NCBI GenBank assembly: GCA_002394965.1
Contig: DGVL01000099.1
Span: forward strand, 33,349 to 46,507
Direction: 5' to 3'
Source of the DNA: Lachnospira sp. UBA4285
GTDB taxonomy: Bacteria > Bacillota > Clostridia > Lachnospirales > Lachnospiraceae
Length of the DNA stretch: 13,159 bases
Made by a program: the position numbers and the translations under genes
The notes under the pieces: model-generated
The model's database searches: none
The model's input: the letters and a program-made list of their open reading frames with translations, nothing else
What the model was told of the DNA's origin: nothing
Shown: in pieces, positions 1 through 7,619 of the stretch
Layout of the letters: the number at the start of each line of letters is the position of its first letter
Position numbering within the stretch: the first letter of the stretch is position 1

Positions 1-854
1 TGGACCTGTACATCGACGAGACCAATCTCTACAACCGCATGTTCGTGTACACGAAGCAGTTTGACTGGGAGAAGATGTGGTGCATCGCCGATGACATCAC
101 GGATGAAGGCGCGATCCGCGCCAAGGCGCAGGACATCCTGGACACCTTCGATATCGAAGGCGGCGGAACTATCGATAAGGTGTGGGATATGGCGCGTTAC
201 GTCGTCGCCTTTGAGAGATGGGTGAAAACTGAGAAAATCGGTTTGATCGCCTCCCACTACGACGGCTTCGCCAGAGGGGTTGCCGGGAAGCTCGACTCGA
301 TGCTGATTCCGGCATTCTCCATGCTGATCAAGCAGGGAACGGCCTGTGCGGTCGAGGGCGACATAAAGGTTGCCATGGCGATGAGCATTTTGAAGACGAT
401 CGCGGGAACCGGCCAGCTCTCCGAGATGTATTCCATTGACTTTAACGAAGATATCTGCATTATCGGCCATTCCGGCTCCGGCGATGCAGCGATCTCGACG
501 GCGCGCAAGCCGACCATGAAGATCGTTCCGGTCTTCCACGGCAAGGCCGGCGGCGGGTATCTCACGCAGTTCTATCCGCCGACAGGGGACGTCACATATC
601 TTGCCATCACACAGGACAAGGACGGCCACTTCAAGTTCGTAGCGGCGGAAGGCGTGAACCAGCCGGGGCCGATCTTCACATTCGGCGATACCAATATGAG
701 AACGAAATTCTCCTGCGGTGCCCGCGAGTTCGTGAACCGCTGGAGCGAGGCTGGTCCGACTCATCACATGGCGGCTGCCATCGGCCGCCACATCGGGACG
801 ATTCAGAAGGTGGCGGAGATTCTGAATATTCCGTGTGAAGTGATCACAAGATAA
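1..854 (+). CDS. L-arabinose/L-fucose isomerase-type protein (3' part)
   Basis: The reading frame is open from the left edge (codons from base 3) to TAA, so the 5' end lies outside the window; the first Met at base 39 is probably internal. About 284 residues are visible, roughly the C-terminal half of a sugar isomerase of around 480 residues. Family-like features are an acidic VEGDI stretch, an IGHSGSGD segment, and a C-terminal GPTHH motif followed by an amphipathic helix. In L-arabinose and L-fucose isomerases, conserved Glu and His residues bind the catalytic Mn2+ and interconvert aldose and ketose in the cytoplasm; I infer that the E of VEGDI and the H residues play this part here. Substrate cannot be assigned from this half. 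No sugar kinase or transporter is visible nearby. A strong terminator follows 25 bases after the stop. Confidence 0.72.
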   Translation, partial: DLYIDETNLYNRMFVYTKQFDWEKMWCIADDITDEGAIRAKAQDILDTFDIEGGGTIDKVWDMARYVVAFERWVKTEKIGLIASHYDGFARGVAGKLDSMLIPAFSMLIKQGTACAVEGDIKVAMAMSILKTIAGTGQLSEMYSIDFNEDICIIGHSGSGDAAISTARKPTMKIVPVFHGKAGGGYLTQFYPPTGDVTYLAITQDKDGHFKFVAAEGVNQPGPIFTFGDTNMRTKFSCGAREFVNRWSEAGPTHHMAAAIGRHIGTIQKVAEILNIPCEVITR

Positions 855-879
855 TCCGGGAAAAAGCATGATTCAACAG

Positions 880-912
880 GGCTGCCGTGTCATCTGACGC
901 GGCAGCCTTTTT
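880..912 (+). terminator. Rho-independent terminator after the isomerase gene
   Basis: A 12-bp stem (880-891 with 896-907, one G-U pair) closes a 4-base ATCT loop and runs directly into five T residues at 908-912. It ends the transcript of the isomerase gene and faces the 3' end of the barstar-like gene on the other strand. The minus-strand reading has no T-run directly after the stem, so it should work mainly in the plus direction. Confidence 0.88.
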
Positions 913-939
913 CAATCTGCTGATGACATGCTTTCACAC

Positions 940-1218
940 TTACCGGAAGAGAAAATGTATATGCGGATTTTCATCTGCAGCGCGGGTCAGAATCTCAAGA
1001 AGTGTCCAGGCGGAGGGGGAAGTCACGAGCAGGGATACGGTGTTTCTGCCTGCCGTAAACGTTACATCTTCGTTTACTTCGGTCAGGGTATCATAGAGAG
1101 CGTCCAGGTTTGACGCACCGGCTGCCGGCAGCGACAGATTCTCCCGGAACCAGAGAAGCGCCGCATCGCGGGAGGTGAACGCCGCGGCATCAATCGGAAT
1201 TACTCGCGTATGATTCAT
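940..1218 (-). CDS. Barstar-like ribonuclease inhibitor
   Basis: This 92-residue protein has the size and order of the barstar (barnase inhibitor) family: an N-terminal strand, a helix with WFRENLSLP, then NLDALYD, and a C-terminal helix and strand ending the protein. In barstar, D35 and D39 plug the barnase active site; the matching residues here are D39 and D43 of NLDALYD, with barstar W38 replaced by Y42. Two other classical contacts are not kept: barstar Y29 aligns with A33, and E76 aligns with R79. The ATG lies in an ATGA overlap with the stop of the RNase gene, so the two are translationally coupled. The likely role is cytoplasmic neutralisation of the RNase before export. No signal peptide is seen, as expected for an immunity protein. 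Confidence 0.82.
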   Translation of the reverse strand: MNHTRVIPIDAAAFTSRDAALLWFRENLSLPAAGASNLDALYDTLTEVNEDVTFTAGRNTVSLLVTSPSAWTLLEILTRAADENPHIHFLFR

Positions 1219-1673
1219 AGTCCGTCTCCGTACAGCAGGTTGAAGCTCTCGTAATGATCAGCGGTGTACCAGATGTCCAGATCCTCTTCATCGACGGAAT
1301 AGACGATGCGTTTACCGCCCCGGGTATCGGACGCAAGCGTGTCAATGTCACACTCCTTATAGTCTTTATATTCCGGCAGTCTGCCCTCGTAGTTTCCGAA
1401 GGCATCGCCTCCGATACACCTGCCCGGTACGGTGAGGTGCAGCGCGCCGCCTTCCCATCCGTACTTTCTGGCTTCTTTTTTCGTCATGTAGTTTCCCGGC
1501 AGATGGTTGTAGCTCTCAAGATAGGCACAGACGCCGTCCTTGTCGTCCCCGGTCCAGCTTTCCGGTACGGACGTGCCGGTGACAGAGGCGGCAGAAAGTC
1601 CGGAGGTCCCGCATCCGGACAGAAGAAGGAGCGCCGCCACTGCGGCGGCAGCAAGTTGCATGGTCCGTTTCAA
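1215..1673 (-). CDS. Barnase-like guanyl-preferring RNase with lipoprotein signal
   Basis: This 152-residue protein has a classic lipoprotein signal: basic start MKR, an Ala/Leu core, and lipobox LSGC with Cys21 as the lipidation site. The mature part from about residue 45 aligns with barnase (microbial RNase N1/T1 family) along its whole length. The catalytic set is present: K65 (barnase K27), E107 (E73), R118 and R122 (R83, R87) and H140 (H102), plus the GGD and DHY landmarks. It should cleave single-stranded RNA via a 2',3'-cyclic phosphate. Barnase R59, a main barstar contact, is Y95 here. The start is TTG at 1673, chosen because an AAGGGG ribosome site sits 10 bases upstream and it yields the complete signal peptide; the ATG at 1661 lacks a suitable site. 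The membrane anchor is odd for this normally freely secreted enzyme. Confidence 0.85.
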   Translation of the reverse strand: MKRTMQLAAAAVAALLLLSGCGTSGLSAASVTGTSVPESWTGDDKDGVCAYLESYNHLPGNYMTKKEARKYGWEGGALHLTVPGRCIGGDAFGNYEGRLPEYKDYKECDIDTLASDTRGGKRIVYSVDEEDLDIWYTADHYESFNLLYGDGL

Positions 1674-1770
1674 ACTTCAGATTCCCCTTATTAAGTAAAC
1701 TTTTGTTTATTCTATCATTTCGCGCTGTAAAAATCCCGGCCGTGTTAAAATATACGCGGAGGATACGAGA
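1674..1770. promoter_or_regulatory. Divergent promoter region with small inverted repeat
   Basis: This AT-rich 97-base gap separates the minus-strand RNase/barstar pair from the plus-strand phosphatase operon, so both promoters should lie here. On the minus strand TAGAAT (about 1712-1717) resembles a -10 box, without a convincing -35 at 17 bases. On the plus strand TTGTTT (1703-1708) and TGTAAA (1726-1731) are 17 bases apart, and TAAAAT (1746-1751) is another -10-like site; none is strong. A short inverted repeat, TAAAC-TTTT-GTTTA (1696-1709), lies between the two and could be an operator. Ribosome sites at both ends (AAGGGG on minus, GGAGG on plus) are clear. Confidence 0.35.
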
Positions 1771-2310
1771 ATGAAGGAGATCTATTTTACCCGCCACGGG
1801 CAGACGGTCTGGAATGTGGAGAACAAGATCTGCGGATCAACGGACAGTCCGCTGACGGACAAGGGCCGCGCGCAGGCGGCGGCGCTTGCCGGGCAGATAA
1901 AGGACAGCGGCATTCACATCGATGCGATTCTGTACTCGCCTCTTTCCAGGGCGGCGGACACGGCGCGCATTATCGCGGACGCCACCGGCATTCCCGCAAG
2001 TGCGGAGAAGCGCCTCACGGAGCAGAACTTCGGCAAATGGGAAGGCACGGCAAGAGACGGAGTGGCGTTTAAGGAGTCGAAGAGGCATTTTGCCGATTCG
2101 TATGGAGGCGGCGAGTCCATGCTGCGCCTCGCCCAGCGCGTATACACGCTGCTTGACGAACTCAAGCGGCAGCCGGATGACAGGACGGTTCTGCTTGTCG
2201 CCCACAACGGCATCGCGCGCGTCGTCAACAGTTACTTTCACGATATGACCAATGAAGAATATGCGTCGTTTGGAATCAGAAACTGCGAGCTGGTGAAATA
2301 TATATTCTGA
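1771..2310 (+). CDS. Histidine phosphatase family protein (phosphoglycerate mutase-like)
   Basis: A 179-residue protein of the histidine phosphatase superfamily, branch 1. The signature TRHGQT places R8 and the phospho-accepting H9 at the N-terminus; R60 in SPLSRAADTA, E84 in LTEQNFGKWEG and H145 in VAHNG complete the usual phosphate pocket. The enzyme removes or transfers phosphate through a phosphohistidine intermediate in the cytoplasm. The length is shorter than cofactor-dependent glycolytic phosphoglycerate mutase (about 230-250 residues) and fits the small phosphatases (GpmB/CobC-like); the substrate cannot be told from sequence. The ATG has a GGAGG site 8 bases upstream. It heads a plus-strand run, and its stop is 14 bases before the MEMO-AMMECR1 gene, so cotranscription is likely. 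Confidence 0.9.
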   Translation: MKEIYFTRHGQTVWNVENKICGSTDSPLTDKGRAQAAALAGQIKDSGIHIDAILYSPLSRAADTARIIADATGIPASAEKRLTEQNFGKWEGTARDGVAFKESKRHFADSYGGGESMLRLAQRVYTLLDELKRQPDDRTVLLVAHNGIARVVNSYFHDMTNEEYASFGIRNCELVKYIF

Positions 2311-2324
2311 CCGAGGTGATCTGT

Positions 2325-3713
2325 ATGATTGTGGGAGCACTTGTCATGCCGCATCCGCCGGCAGCCGTCCCGGAAATCGGGTACCGTGATGCCGACTGCA
2401 TGCAGGCGACGGAAGAATCATACCGGAAGGCTGCGGGCTTTGTCCATGACCTGGCGCCGGAGACGATTGTCGTGGCATCCCCGCACGCGCTTATGTACCG
2501 GGATTATTTCAATATCTCCGGCGGGCGCAGCGCGGACGGGGACTTCGTGAGATTCCGGGCGCCCGGCGTGAAATTGCATGTGGAATACGACACGGATTTT
2601 GTCGGGACGCTCGCGGGGCTGTGTGAAAAGGAACAGTTTCCGGCAGGGACTGATTATGACCGGGAGCCGGAGCTCGACCACGGTACGATGGTGCCGCTGT
2701 ATTTCATCCGGCAGGCGTATCCGGATTTCAAGCTGGTCCGCATCGGCCTCTCGGGGCTTTCTCTTCGCGAGCACTACCGCCTCGGACAGATGATCCGGGA
2801 GGCGGCGGAGATCACGGGGCGACGTGTTCTCTTCCTGGCGTCCGGCGATCTGTCGCACTGCCAGAAGGCTTCCGGGCCGTACGGGTACAGGGAAGAGGGG
2901 CCGGAGTACGACAGACGCATCATGGAGGACCTGGGCAGCGGGCACTTTGGAAATCTGTTCGCATATCCGGAGAGCTTTCTTGAGAAGTCGATGGAGTGCG
3001 GACACCGGGCATTTGTCATCATGGCCGGGGCGCTGGACCAGACGGCGGTGAAGCCGGATGTGCTCTCGCACGAGGCGCCTTTCGGGGTCGGATACGGCGT
3101 TGTGACATATAAGGCGCTCGGCGGAGATCCGGAGAGAAATTTCCTGGAGAGATTCGAGGGAGAAGAGAAAAAAGAGGTCTTGGAAAATGCCGGTCGGGAG
3201 GACGCATATGTGAGTCTTGCCAGACAAGCGGTGGAATCCTGGGTGAAAGAAAGACGTGTGCTGTCTCTTCCGGAAAGCCTTCCGCGGGAACTGACGGACA
3301 GGCAGGCCGGTGTTTTTGTCTCTCTCCATGAGGACGGGCAGCTGCGGGGCTGCATCGGGACCATCCGTCCGGCGCAAAGCTGCATCGCAGAGGAGATTAT
3401 TCAGAATGCCGTCTCCGCCGCGTCCCGAGATCCGCGCTTTGAGGCGGTGCGGGAGGAGGAGCTCCCCTTCCTCGTGATTTCTGTCGACGTGCTGAAACAG
3501 CCGGAGGCAGTGGCGGATGCGTCGTATCTTGATCCGCAGCGCTACGGCGTGATCTGCAGTAAGGGAACAAAGCGGGGGCTTCTGCTTCCGCGGCTTGAAG
3601 GCGTGGACACGGTGGAGCAGCAGATTCGGATCGCCTGCCGCAAGGCGGGGCTGGACCCGGAGGAAGACAGAATCTGCCTGCAGCGTTTTGAGGTCGTGCG
3701 GCATGAAGTCTGA
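2325..3713 (+). CDS. AmmeMemoRadiSam system protein: MEMO-AMMECR1 fusion
   Basis: A 462-residue two-domain protein. Residues about 1-265 are a MEMO domain, structurally related to class III extradiol dioxygenases, with candidate metal-site histidines H10 (MPHPP), H54 (SPHA), H119 (ELDHG) and H178 (GDLSHC). Residues about 290-462 are an AMMECR1 domain with its hallmark LRGCIGTI at 340-347. The two are joined by a charged linker (EGEEKKE). Together with the next gene they form the trio named AmmeMemoRadiSam, whose biochemical role is not known to me. The start is ATG at 2325, 8 bases after GAGG; a GTG at 2316 overlaps that ribosome site and is less likely. The 3' end overlaps the radical SAM gene by 11 bases, implying coupled translation. 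Confidence 0.9.
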   Translation: MIVGALVMPHPPAAVPEIGYRDADCMQATEESYRKAAGFVHDLAPETIVVASPHALMYRDYFNISGGRSADGDFVRFRAPGVKLHVEYDTDFVGTLAGLCEKEQFPAGTDYDREPELDHGTMVPLYFIRQAYPDFKLVRIGLSGLSLREHYRLGQMIREAAEITGRRVLFLASGDLSHCQKASGPYGYREEGPEYDRRIMEDLGSGHFGNLFAYPESFLEKSMECGHRAFVIMAGALDQTAVKPDVLSHEAPFGVGYGVVTYKALGGDPERNFLERFEGEEKKEVLENAGREDAYVSLARQAVESWVKERRVLSLPESLPRELTDRQAGVFVSLHEDGQLRGCIGTIRPAQSCIAEEIIQNAVSAASRDPRFEAVREEELPFLVISVDVLKQPEAVADASYLDPQRYGVICSKGTKRGLLLPRLEGVDTVEQQIRIACRKAGLDPEEDRICLQRFEVVRHEV

Positions 3714-4542
3714 TGCGATTAGCGAGATTGTCTGCGGCGTCTGCCCGAGACACTGCCGGATACAGGAGGGAAGCTGTGGTTTCTGCGGGGCGCGGAAGAA
3801 TCAGCGCGGTCAGAATGTGTGTGCAAATTATCCGTATCTGACAGCGCTCGCATCAGATCCGATTGAGAAGAAGCCGTTGCGGCGCTTTTTTCCGGGCAGC
3901 CGGATCTTGTCGGCCGGTTCATTCGGATGCAACCTCGCATGCCCGTTCTGTCAGAATTACACAATATCGCAGGCCTCCCGACGGCAGATCCTGCCGCACT
4001 GCCGGAGGCTCACGGAGCGGGAGCTGGCCGACATCGCACTGGAAAGAGAAGATGACATCGGTATTGCCTTTACTTACAATGAGCCGCTGATCTCGTACGA
4101 ATATATCATCGGAACTGCGCGCCTCGTGCGGCCGCAGAAAAAAGTCGTCATCGTGACGAATGGATGCGTCTCCCGGGAGGTCATGGAAGCCGTACTTCCG
4201 TACACGGATGCGATGAACATCGACCTGAAGGGCGACGGTACGTTTTACCGGGAAAAACTTGGAGGAAACCTTGAGACGGTGAAGGATAGCATCCGGCTCG
4301 CCGCGGCTTCGTGCCACGTGGAGGTGACGACTCTGGTGATCCCCGGCGTGAACGACACGGACGAATGGATGCGGCGCGAGGCGGCCTGGCTTGCCGGAAT
4401 AAGTCCGGAGCTTCCGCTTCACGTCACCCGCTATTTCCCGCGCTACCGCTGCGATATACCGGCCACCCCGGTGCAGAGTGTGTATCACCTTGCGCATGTG
4501 GCAGGTGAATATCTGAAGTACGTATATCCCGGCAATGTCTGA
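3703..4542 (+). CDS. AmmeMemoRadiSam system radical SAM enzyme
   Basis: A 279-residue radical SAM protein. The N-terminal segment is Cys-rich (C11, C14, C18, C25, C28, in a CxxCPxxC...CGxC pattern typical of this subgroup and its relatives), followed by the cluster motif C76-x3-C80-x2-C83 within GCNLACPFC. That motif binds the [4Fe-4S] cluster that cleaves S-adenosylmethionine to a 5'-deoxyadenosyl radical. Later segments (FTYNEP, VTNG, MNIDLKG) resemble the pyruvate formate-lyase activating enzyme-like fold. The substrate is unknown. The ATG at 3703 lies inside the end of the preceding gene with GAGG 9 bases upstream and gives the natural N-terminus; upstream in-frame Met codons would run far into the AMMECR1 coding region and are rejected. 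The additional N-terminal cysteines could bind a second cluster or metal. Confidence 0.92.
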   Translation: MKSDAISEIVCGVCPRHCRIQEGSCGFCGARKNQRGQNVCANYPYLTALASDPIEKKPLRRFFPGSRILSAGSFGCNLACPFCQNYTISQASRRQILPHCRRLTERELADIALEREDDIGIAFTYNEPLISYEYIIGTARLVRPQKKVVIVTNGCVSREVMEAVLPYTDAMNIDLKGDGTFYREKLGGNLETVKDSIRLAAASCHVEVTTLVIPGVNDTDEWMRREAAWLAGISPELPLHVTRYFPRYRCDIPATPVQSVYHLAHVAGEYLKYVYPGNV

Positions 4543-4599
4543 GCAAACAGGTCGGGCTGGGCAAGTGATTGCAAATGATCAAGAAAGGATTCCTGAGGC

Positions 4600-5886
4600 T
4601 TGAACCATATCATAGAAAAATTCGGAGGGGCTGTCGGCAATCTGGCTCTCAGAAAGCCGGAGCTGGCCGCCTCGATTCTTTCGCGCACCTACCGGGTGAT
4701 CAGCTGGCAGGCCGGAAACCATCCGTCAGAGAAGCGGGCAGCTTCCCGGGAGTATCTTCAGGGGGTGACAGCCGGTCTCATGGCGGATCTGCTCGCAGAC
4801 CCGTCGGAGAGCGCGGTCGTCAACATTTTCATGCCCTGTGAGATCTTTCACGCCATGGGGATTCCGGCGATGGTGCCGGAGGGGCTGTCGGCATACCTGG
4901 TCTGCACGGCCTGTGAGCAGCCGCTTCTAGCCTGCGCGCAGGAATGCGGCGCCTCTGACACGTATTGCTCGTATCACCGGGCGCTGCTTGGAGCGGCGGA
5001 AAGCGGCATGCTGAAAAAACCGATGATCGTCGCCAGCACTACGCTTGCCTGTGATGCCAATCAGCTTACATTTGCCAGGCTTGCTCAGATCTGGAAAGTG
5101 CCGAGGGTTCAGATCGACGTGCCCTATGACACAGGAAAGGACGCGGTGCTGTATGTGGAGCAGCAGCTGCGCGATATGGAAAAGACGCTGGAAGAAGTGT
5201 CGGGAAGAAAGATGGACCCCGCACGGTTAAAAGAAGCGGTCTGGCGCAGCTGTGAGGCGCAGGAAGATTTCCGGGAGTATATGCGGCTGCGGCCGGCGGT
5301 TCATCTGCCGGAGACATTCACACCGGAACTTTTGTGCGACATCAATCAGCATGTGTATCTGGGAAGTACCGAGTCCCTTGGATTCACAAGACGCCTGCTC
5401 TCGGACGTGAAAAATGCACCGGGCATCGGAAGCCGGAAAAAAATCGTCTGGATGCACACGCTTCCGAACTGGCAGGATTCTTTGATGAACATCTTCCAGG
5501 GGGCGGACAACGACAGAGTTGAGATTGTTGCCTCCGACCTGGCGTTCAGCGGCCTGACACCGATGGACCCGGACAGGCCGTATGAGTCGATGGCCAGACG
5601 CCTCGTGGAGGATTCATTTAACGGACCGGGAAGCCGCCGGATCGCGGCTGCGCTTGCTGTGGCGCAGCAGATGGAGGCTGACGGGATCGTGATCTTCGCG
5701 CAGTGGGGATGCAGGCAGACACAGGGGCTTGCCGTGGAGGCAAAGCGTGTCTTTGAGGAGAACGGCTTCCCGACGCTGATCCTTGACGGCGACGGCGCTG
5801 ACCGCACAAACGGCGGCGCCGGGCAGATCGTGACAAGAGCGGACGCATTCGTGGAACAGCTGGAAGGAGCAGGAGACATCGCATGA
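4600..5886 (+). CDS. HgdB-type 2-hydroxyacyl-CoA dehydratase family protein
   Basis: A 428-residue member of the 2-hydroxyacyl-CoA dehydratase D-component family (HgdB/FldB/BcrB-like). Cysteines available for an Fe-S cluster are C80 (IFMPCE), C102/C105 (VCTAC), C112, C116, C123, C151 and C371 (AQWGC). The C-terminal region shows the family pattern LDGDGADRTN...GGAGQIVTRADAFVEQLE. Family members dehydrate (R)-2-hydroxyacyl-CoA or reduce aromatic acyl-CoA after receiving one electron from an HgdC-type activase; the double-cubane [8Fe-9S] proteins are close relatives with other substrates. The start is TTG at 4600: an in-frame TGA at 4594 blocks extension, AAAGGA lies 10 bases upstream, and the next ATG would remove 60 residues. 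It overlaps the downstream gene as ATGA. No CoA-transferase or ETF gene is present, so the substrate is open. Confidence 0.85.
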   Translation: MNHIIEKFGGAVGNLALRKPELAASILSRTYRVISWQAGNHPSEKRAASREYLQGVTAGLMADLLADPSESAVVNIFMPCEIFHAMGIPAMVPEGLSAYLVCTACEQPLLACAQECGASDTYCSYHRALLGAAESGMLKKPMIVASTTLACDANQLTFARLAQIWKVPRVQIDVPYDTGKDAVLYVEQQLRDMEKTLEEVSGRKMDPARLKEAVWRSCEAQEDFREYMRLRPAVHLPETFTPELLCDINQHVYLGSTESLGFTRRLLSDVKNAPGIGSRKKIVWMHTLPNWQDSLMNIFQGADNDRVEIVASDLAFSGLTPMDPDRPYESMARRLVEDSFNGPGSRRIAAALAVAQQMEADGIVIFAQWGCRQTQGLAVEAKRVFEENGFPTLILDGDGADRTNGGAGQIVTRADAFVEQLEGAGDIA

Positions 5887-7619
5887 TAACGTATTTCTGC
5901 AAGTATACGCCTGTCGAGCTGATCGAGGCGTTCGGCGAACAGATCCGCATGCCCAACCGGGAGGTGTCTGATTCTTTAGAGGCGGATGCGCTTATTCACA
6001 GCTCTGTCTGCACGCACGCAAAATGTCTTCTCATGGATGTGAACGAGTGGAACCGGGAGCACCCGGGGAGCCGGTGTGCGGCGGTATTCACGAACTGCTG
6101 CGACGGTGTGCGCCGGGTGAACGGCTGCCTGCCGGACAGCGCTTTTTCTTTCCGGAAAGTGCTCGACCTTCCACACACCACTTCCCCCGCAGCCATCAGG
6201 CGCTTTACGGGACAGCTGCAGTCTCTGGCTCAGGCACTTTCCTCGCGCACGGGAAGGGAGCTCTGTGCGGAGAAGCTTATCGGCCTCTGGAAGATGACGG
6301 CGGACGCGTGGGAGAATCAGAGAAAGAACAGTCAGAAGCGGATTGTGGTGCTCGGCGCAAGGGTTTCGGATGAACTTCTTGAAAAGATCCGCAGGGAGAT
6401 GCCGTTTCCGGCCGTGGATCTCACATGCGGCGGCCTGCGGCCGCTTCCGTCTCCGCCGGACGGTCTTGCAAAAAAGGCGGATGAAGAGATCCTCACGGCG
6501 TACGCGAAAGCGCTTCTCACGCAGATGCCCTGTCCCCGCATGGAAGACACCGGTGAGAGGAGAGAGCTCCTGGAATCGGACGGGATACAGGGCATCGTCT
6601 ATCACACCGTGAAATTCTGCGATTATTTCAGCTTTGAGTACGCGGATCTGCAGAAAGAGACGGCGCTGCCGGTCGTGAAGATCGAGTCGGATTACACGTC
6701 ACAGGCCTCGGGACAGCTCTCGACGCGGCTTGCGGCACTGGCCGAGAGTATGCAGAGCCACGGGGGCAGCAGCAGGAAGGATGAGGAAGACATGCGGGGG
6801 AAAAAGGAGCAGATTTTGACGGAGACGGAACAAAAAGGAGGCGCAAATATCTACGTCGGCCTGGACTCCGGCTCAACGACAACGAATGCAGTGGCCATCG
6901 ACAGAGACGGCCGGGTTCTTGCCTCCGTGATCCTGCGGACGGGCGCGAAGGCCGCAGACGCGGCGGACAGAGCGCTGAAAGAGCTGAAGGAACAACTGGG
7001 GCCATCAGGCGGCAGCTTCTCCTGCATCGTGGCCACCGGTTACGGCCGGGAGTTCATCCACGCTGCTGACAAAAGCCTCACGGAAATCACCTGCCACGCA
7101 AAGGGCGCGCATTCTGGCAGCCCGGCGGCGCGCACCATCATCGACATCGGCGGCCAGGACAGTAAAGTCATCACGCTTGACGAATCCGGCGAGGTATCCG
7201 GTTTCGTCATGAATGACAAATGCGCGGCGGGGACCGGCCGGTTCCTGGAGATGATGGCCGGCACGCTGGAACTCTCCATGGACGAGATGAGCTATCTTGG
7301 CCTGAAGTGGAAAAAGGATCTGACGATCACGTCCACCTGCACAGTATTTGCGGAATCGGAGGTCGTGTCCCTCATCGCCAGCAACGCGCAGACCAGCGAC
7401 ATCATCCACGCGCTGAACAAGTCGGTCGCCTCGCGCACCGCATCCATGGTCCGCCGCGTCCGCGGCACCGCGCCTTACATGATGACCGGCGGTGTCGCAA
7501 GAAACGCTGGCGTCGTACAGGAGATAGAAAAACTTCTCGGCGCAAAGCTCATCATCCCGGAAGATCCGGACCTGACAGGTGCCCTCGGTGCAGCACTGTA
7601 CGCGCGGGAGGGGATGTAA
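5883..7619 (+). CDS. Fusion: short HgdB-like domain plus HgdC-type ATPase activase
   Basis: A 578-residue fusion. Residues about 1-295 are a shortened HgdB-like domain with cysteines C43, C48, C72, C73, C82 and C246 and the family-like block KFCDYFSFEY...IESDYTSQASGQL. A hydrophilic linker (about 296-318, GGSSRKDEEDMRGKKEQ) leads to a BadF/BadG/BcrA/BcrD-type activase from about 320: YVGLDSGSTTT (phosphate-binding loop), DIGGQDSK, and C447 (NDKCAAGTG) and C486 (TCTVFAESE), 39 residues apart, the same spacing as C127 and C166 of HgdC. In HgdC homodimers those cysteines hold one [4Fe-4S] cluster between subunits, and ATP hydrolysis drives electron transfer to the dehydratase. The ATG overlaps the previous stop (ATGA). 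The fusion would tether the activase to its acceptor. The gene ends 50 bases before a palindromic repeat array. Confidence 0.88.
   Translation: MITYFCKYTPVELIEAFGEQIRMPNREVSDSLEADALIHSSVCTHAKCLLMDVNEWNREHPGSRCAAVFTNCCDGVRRVNGCLPDSAFSFRKVLDLPHTTSPAAIRRFTGQLQSLAQALSSRTGRELCAEKLIGLWKMTADAWENQRKNSQKRIVVLGARVSDELLEKIRREMPFPAVDLTCGGLRPLPSPPDGLAKKADEEILTAYAKALLTQMPCPRMEDTGERRELLESDGIQGIVYHTVKFCDYFSFEYADLQKETALPVVKIESDYTSQASGQLSTRLAALAESMQSHGGSSRKDEEDMRGKKEQILTETEQKGGANIYVGLDSGSTTTNAVAIDRDGRVLASVILRTGAKAADAADRALKELKEQLGPSGGSFSCIVATGYGREFIHAADKSLTEITCHAKGAHSGSPAARTIIDIGGQDSKVITLDESGEVSGFVMNDKCAAGTGRFLEMMAGTLELSMDEMSYLGLKWKKDLTITSTCTVFAESEVVSLIASNAQTSDIIHALNKSVASRTASMVRRVRGTAPYMMTGGVARNAGVVQEIEKLLGAKLIIPEDPDLTGALGAALYAREGM

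Noticed and set aside
3595..3702. Earlier start for the radical SAM gene at 3595
   Set aside because: It would overlap 119 bases of the AMMECR1 coding sequence, adds a non-family Arg/Trp-rich leader, and the ATG at 3703 has a ribosome site and the expected N-terminus.
2418..3704. 428-codon minus-strand open frame opposite the MEMO-AMMECR1 gene
   Set aside because: It is a shadow of a GC-rich gene: Arg/His/Pro-rich composition and no recognisable domain, while the plus strand encodes two clear families.
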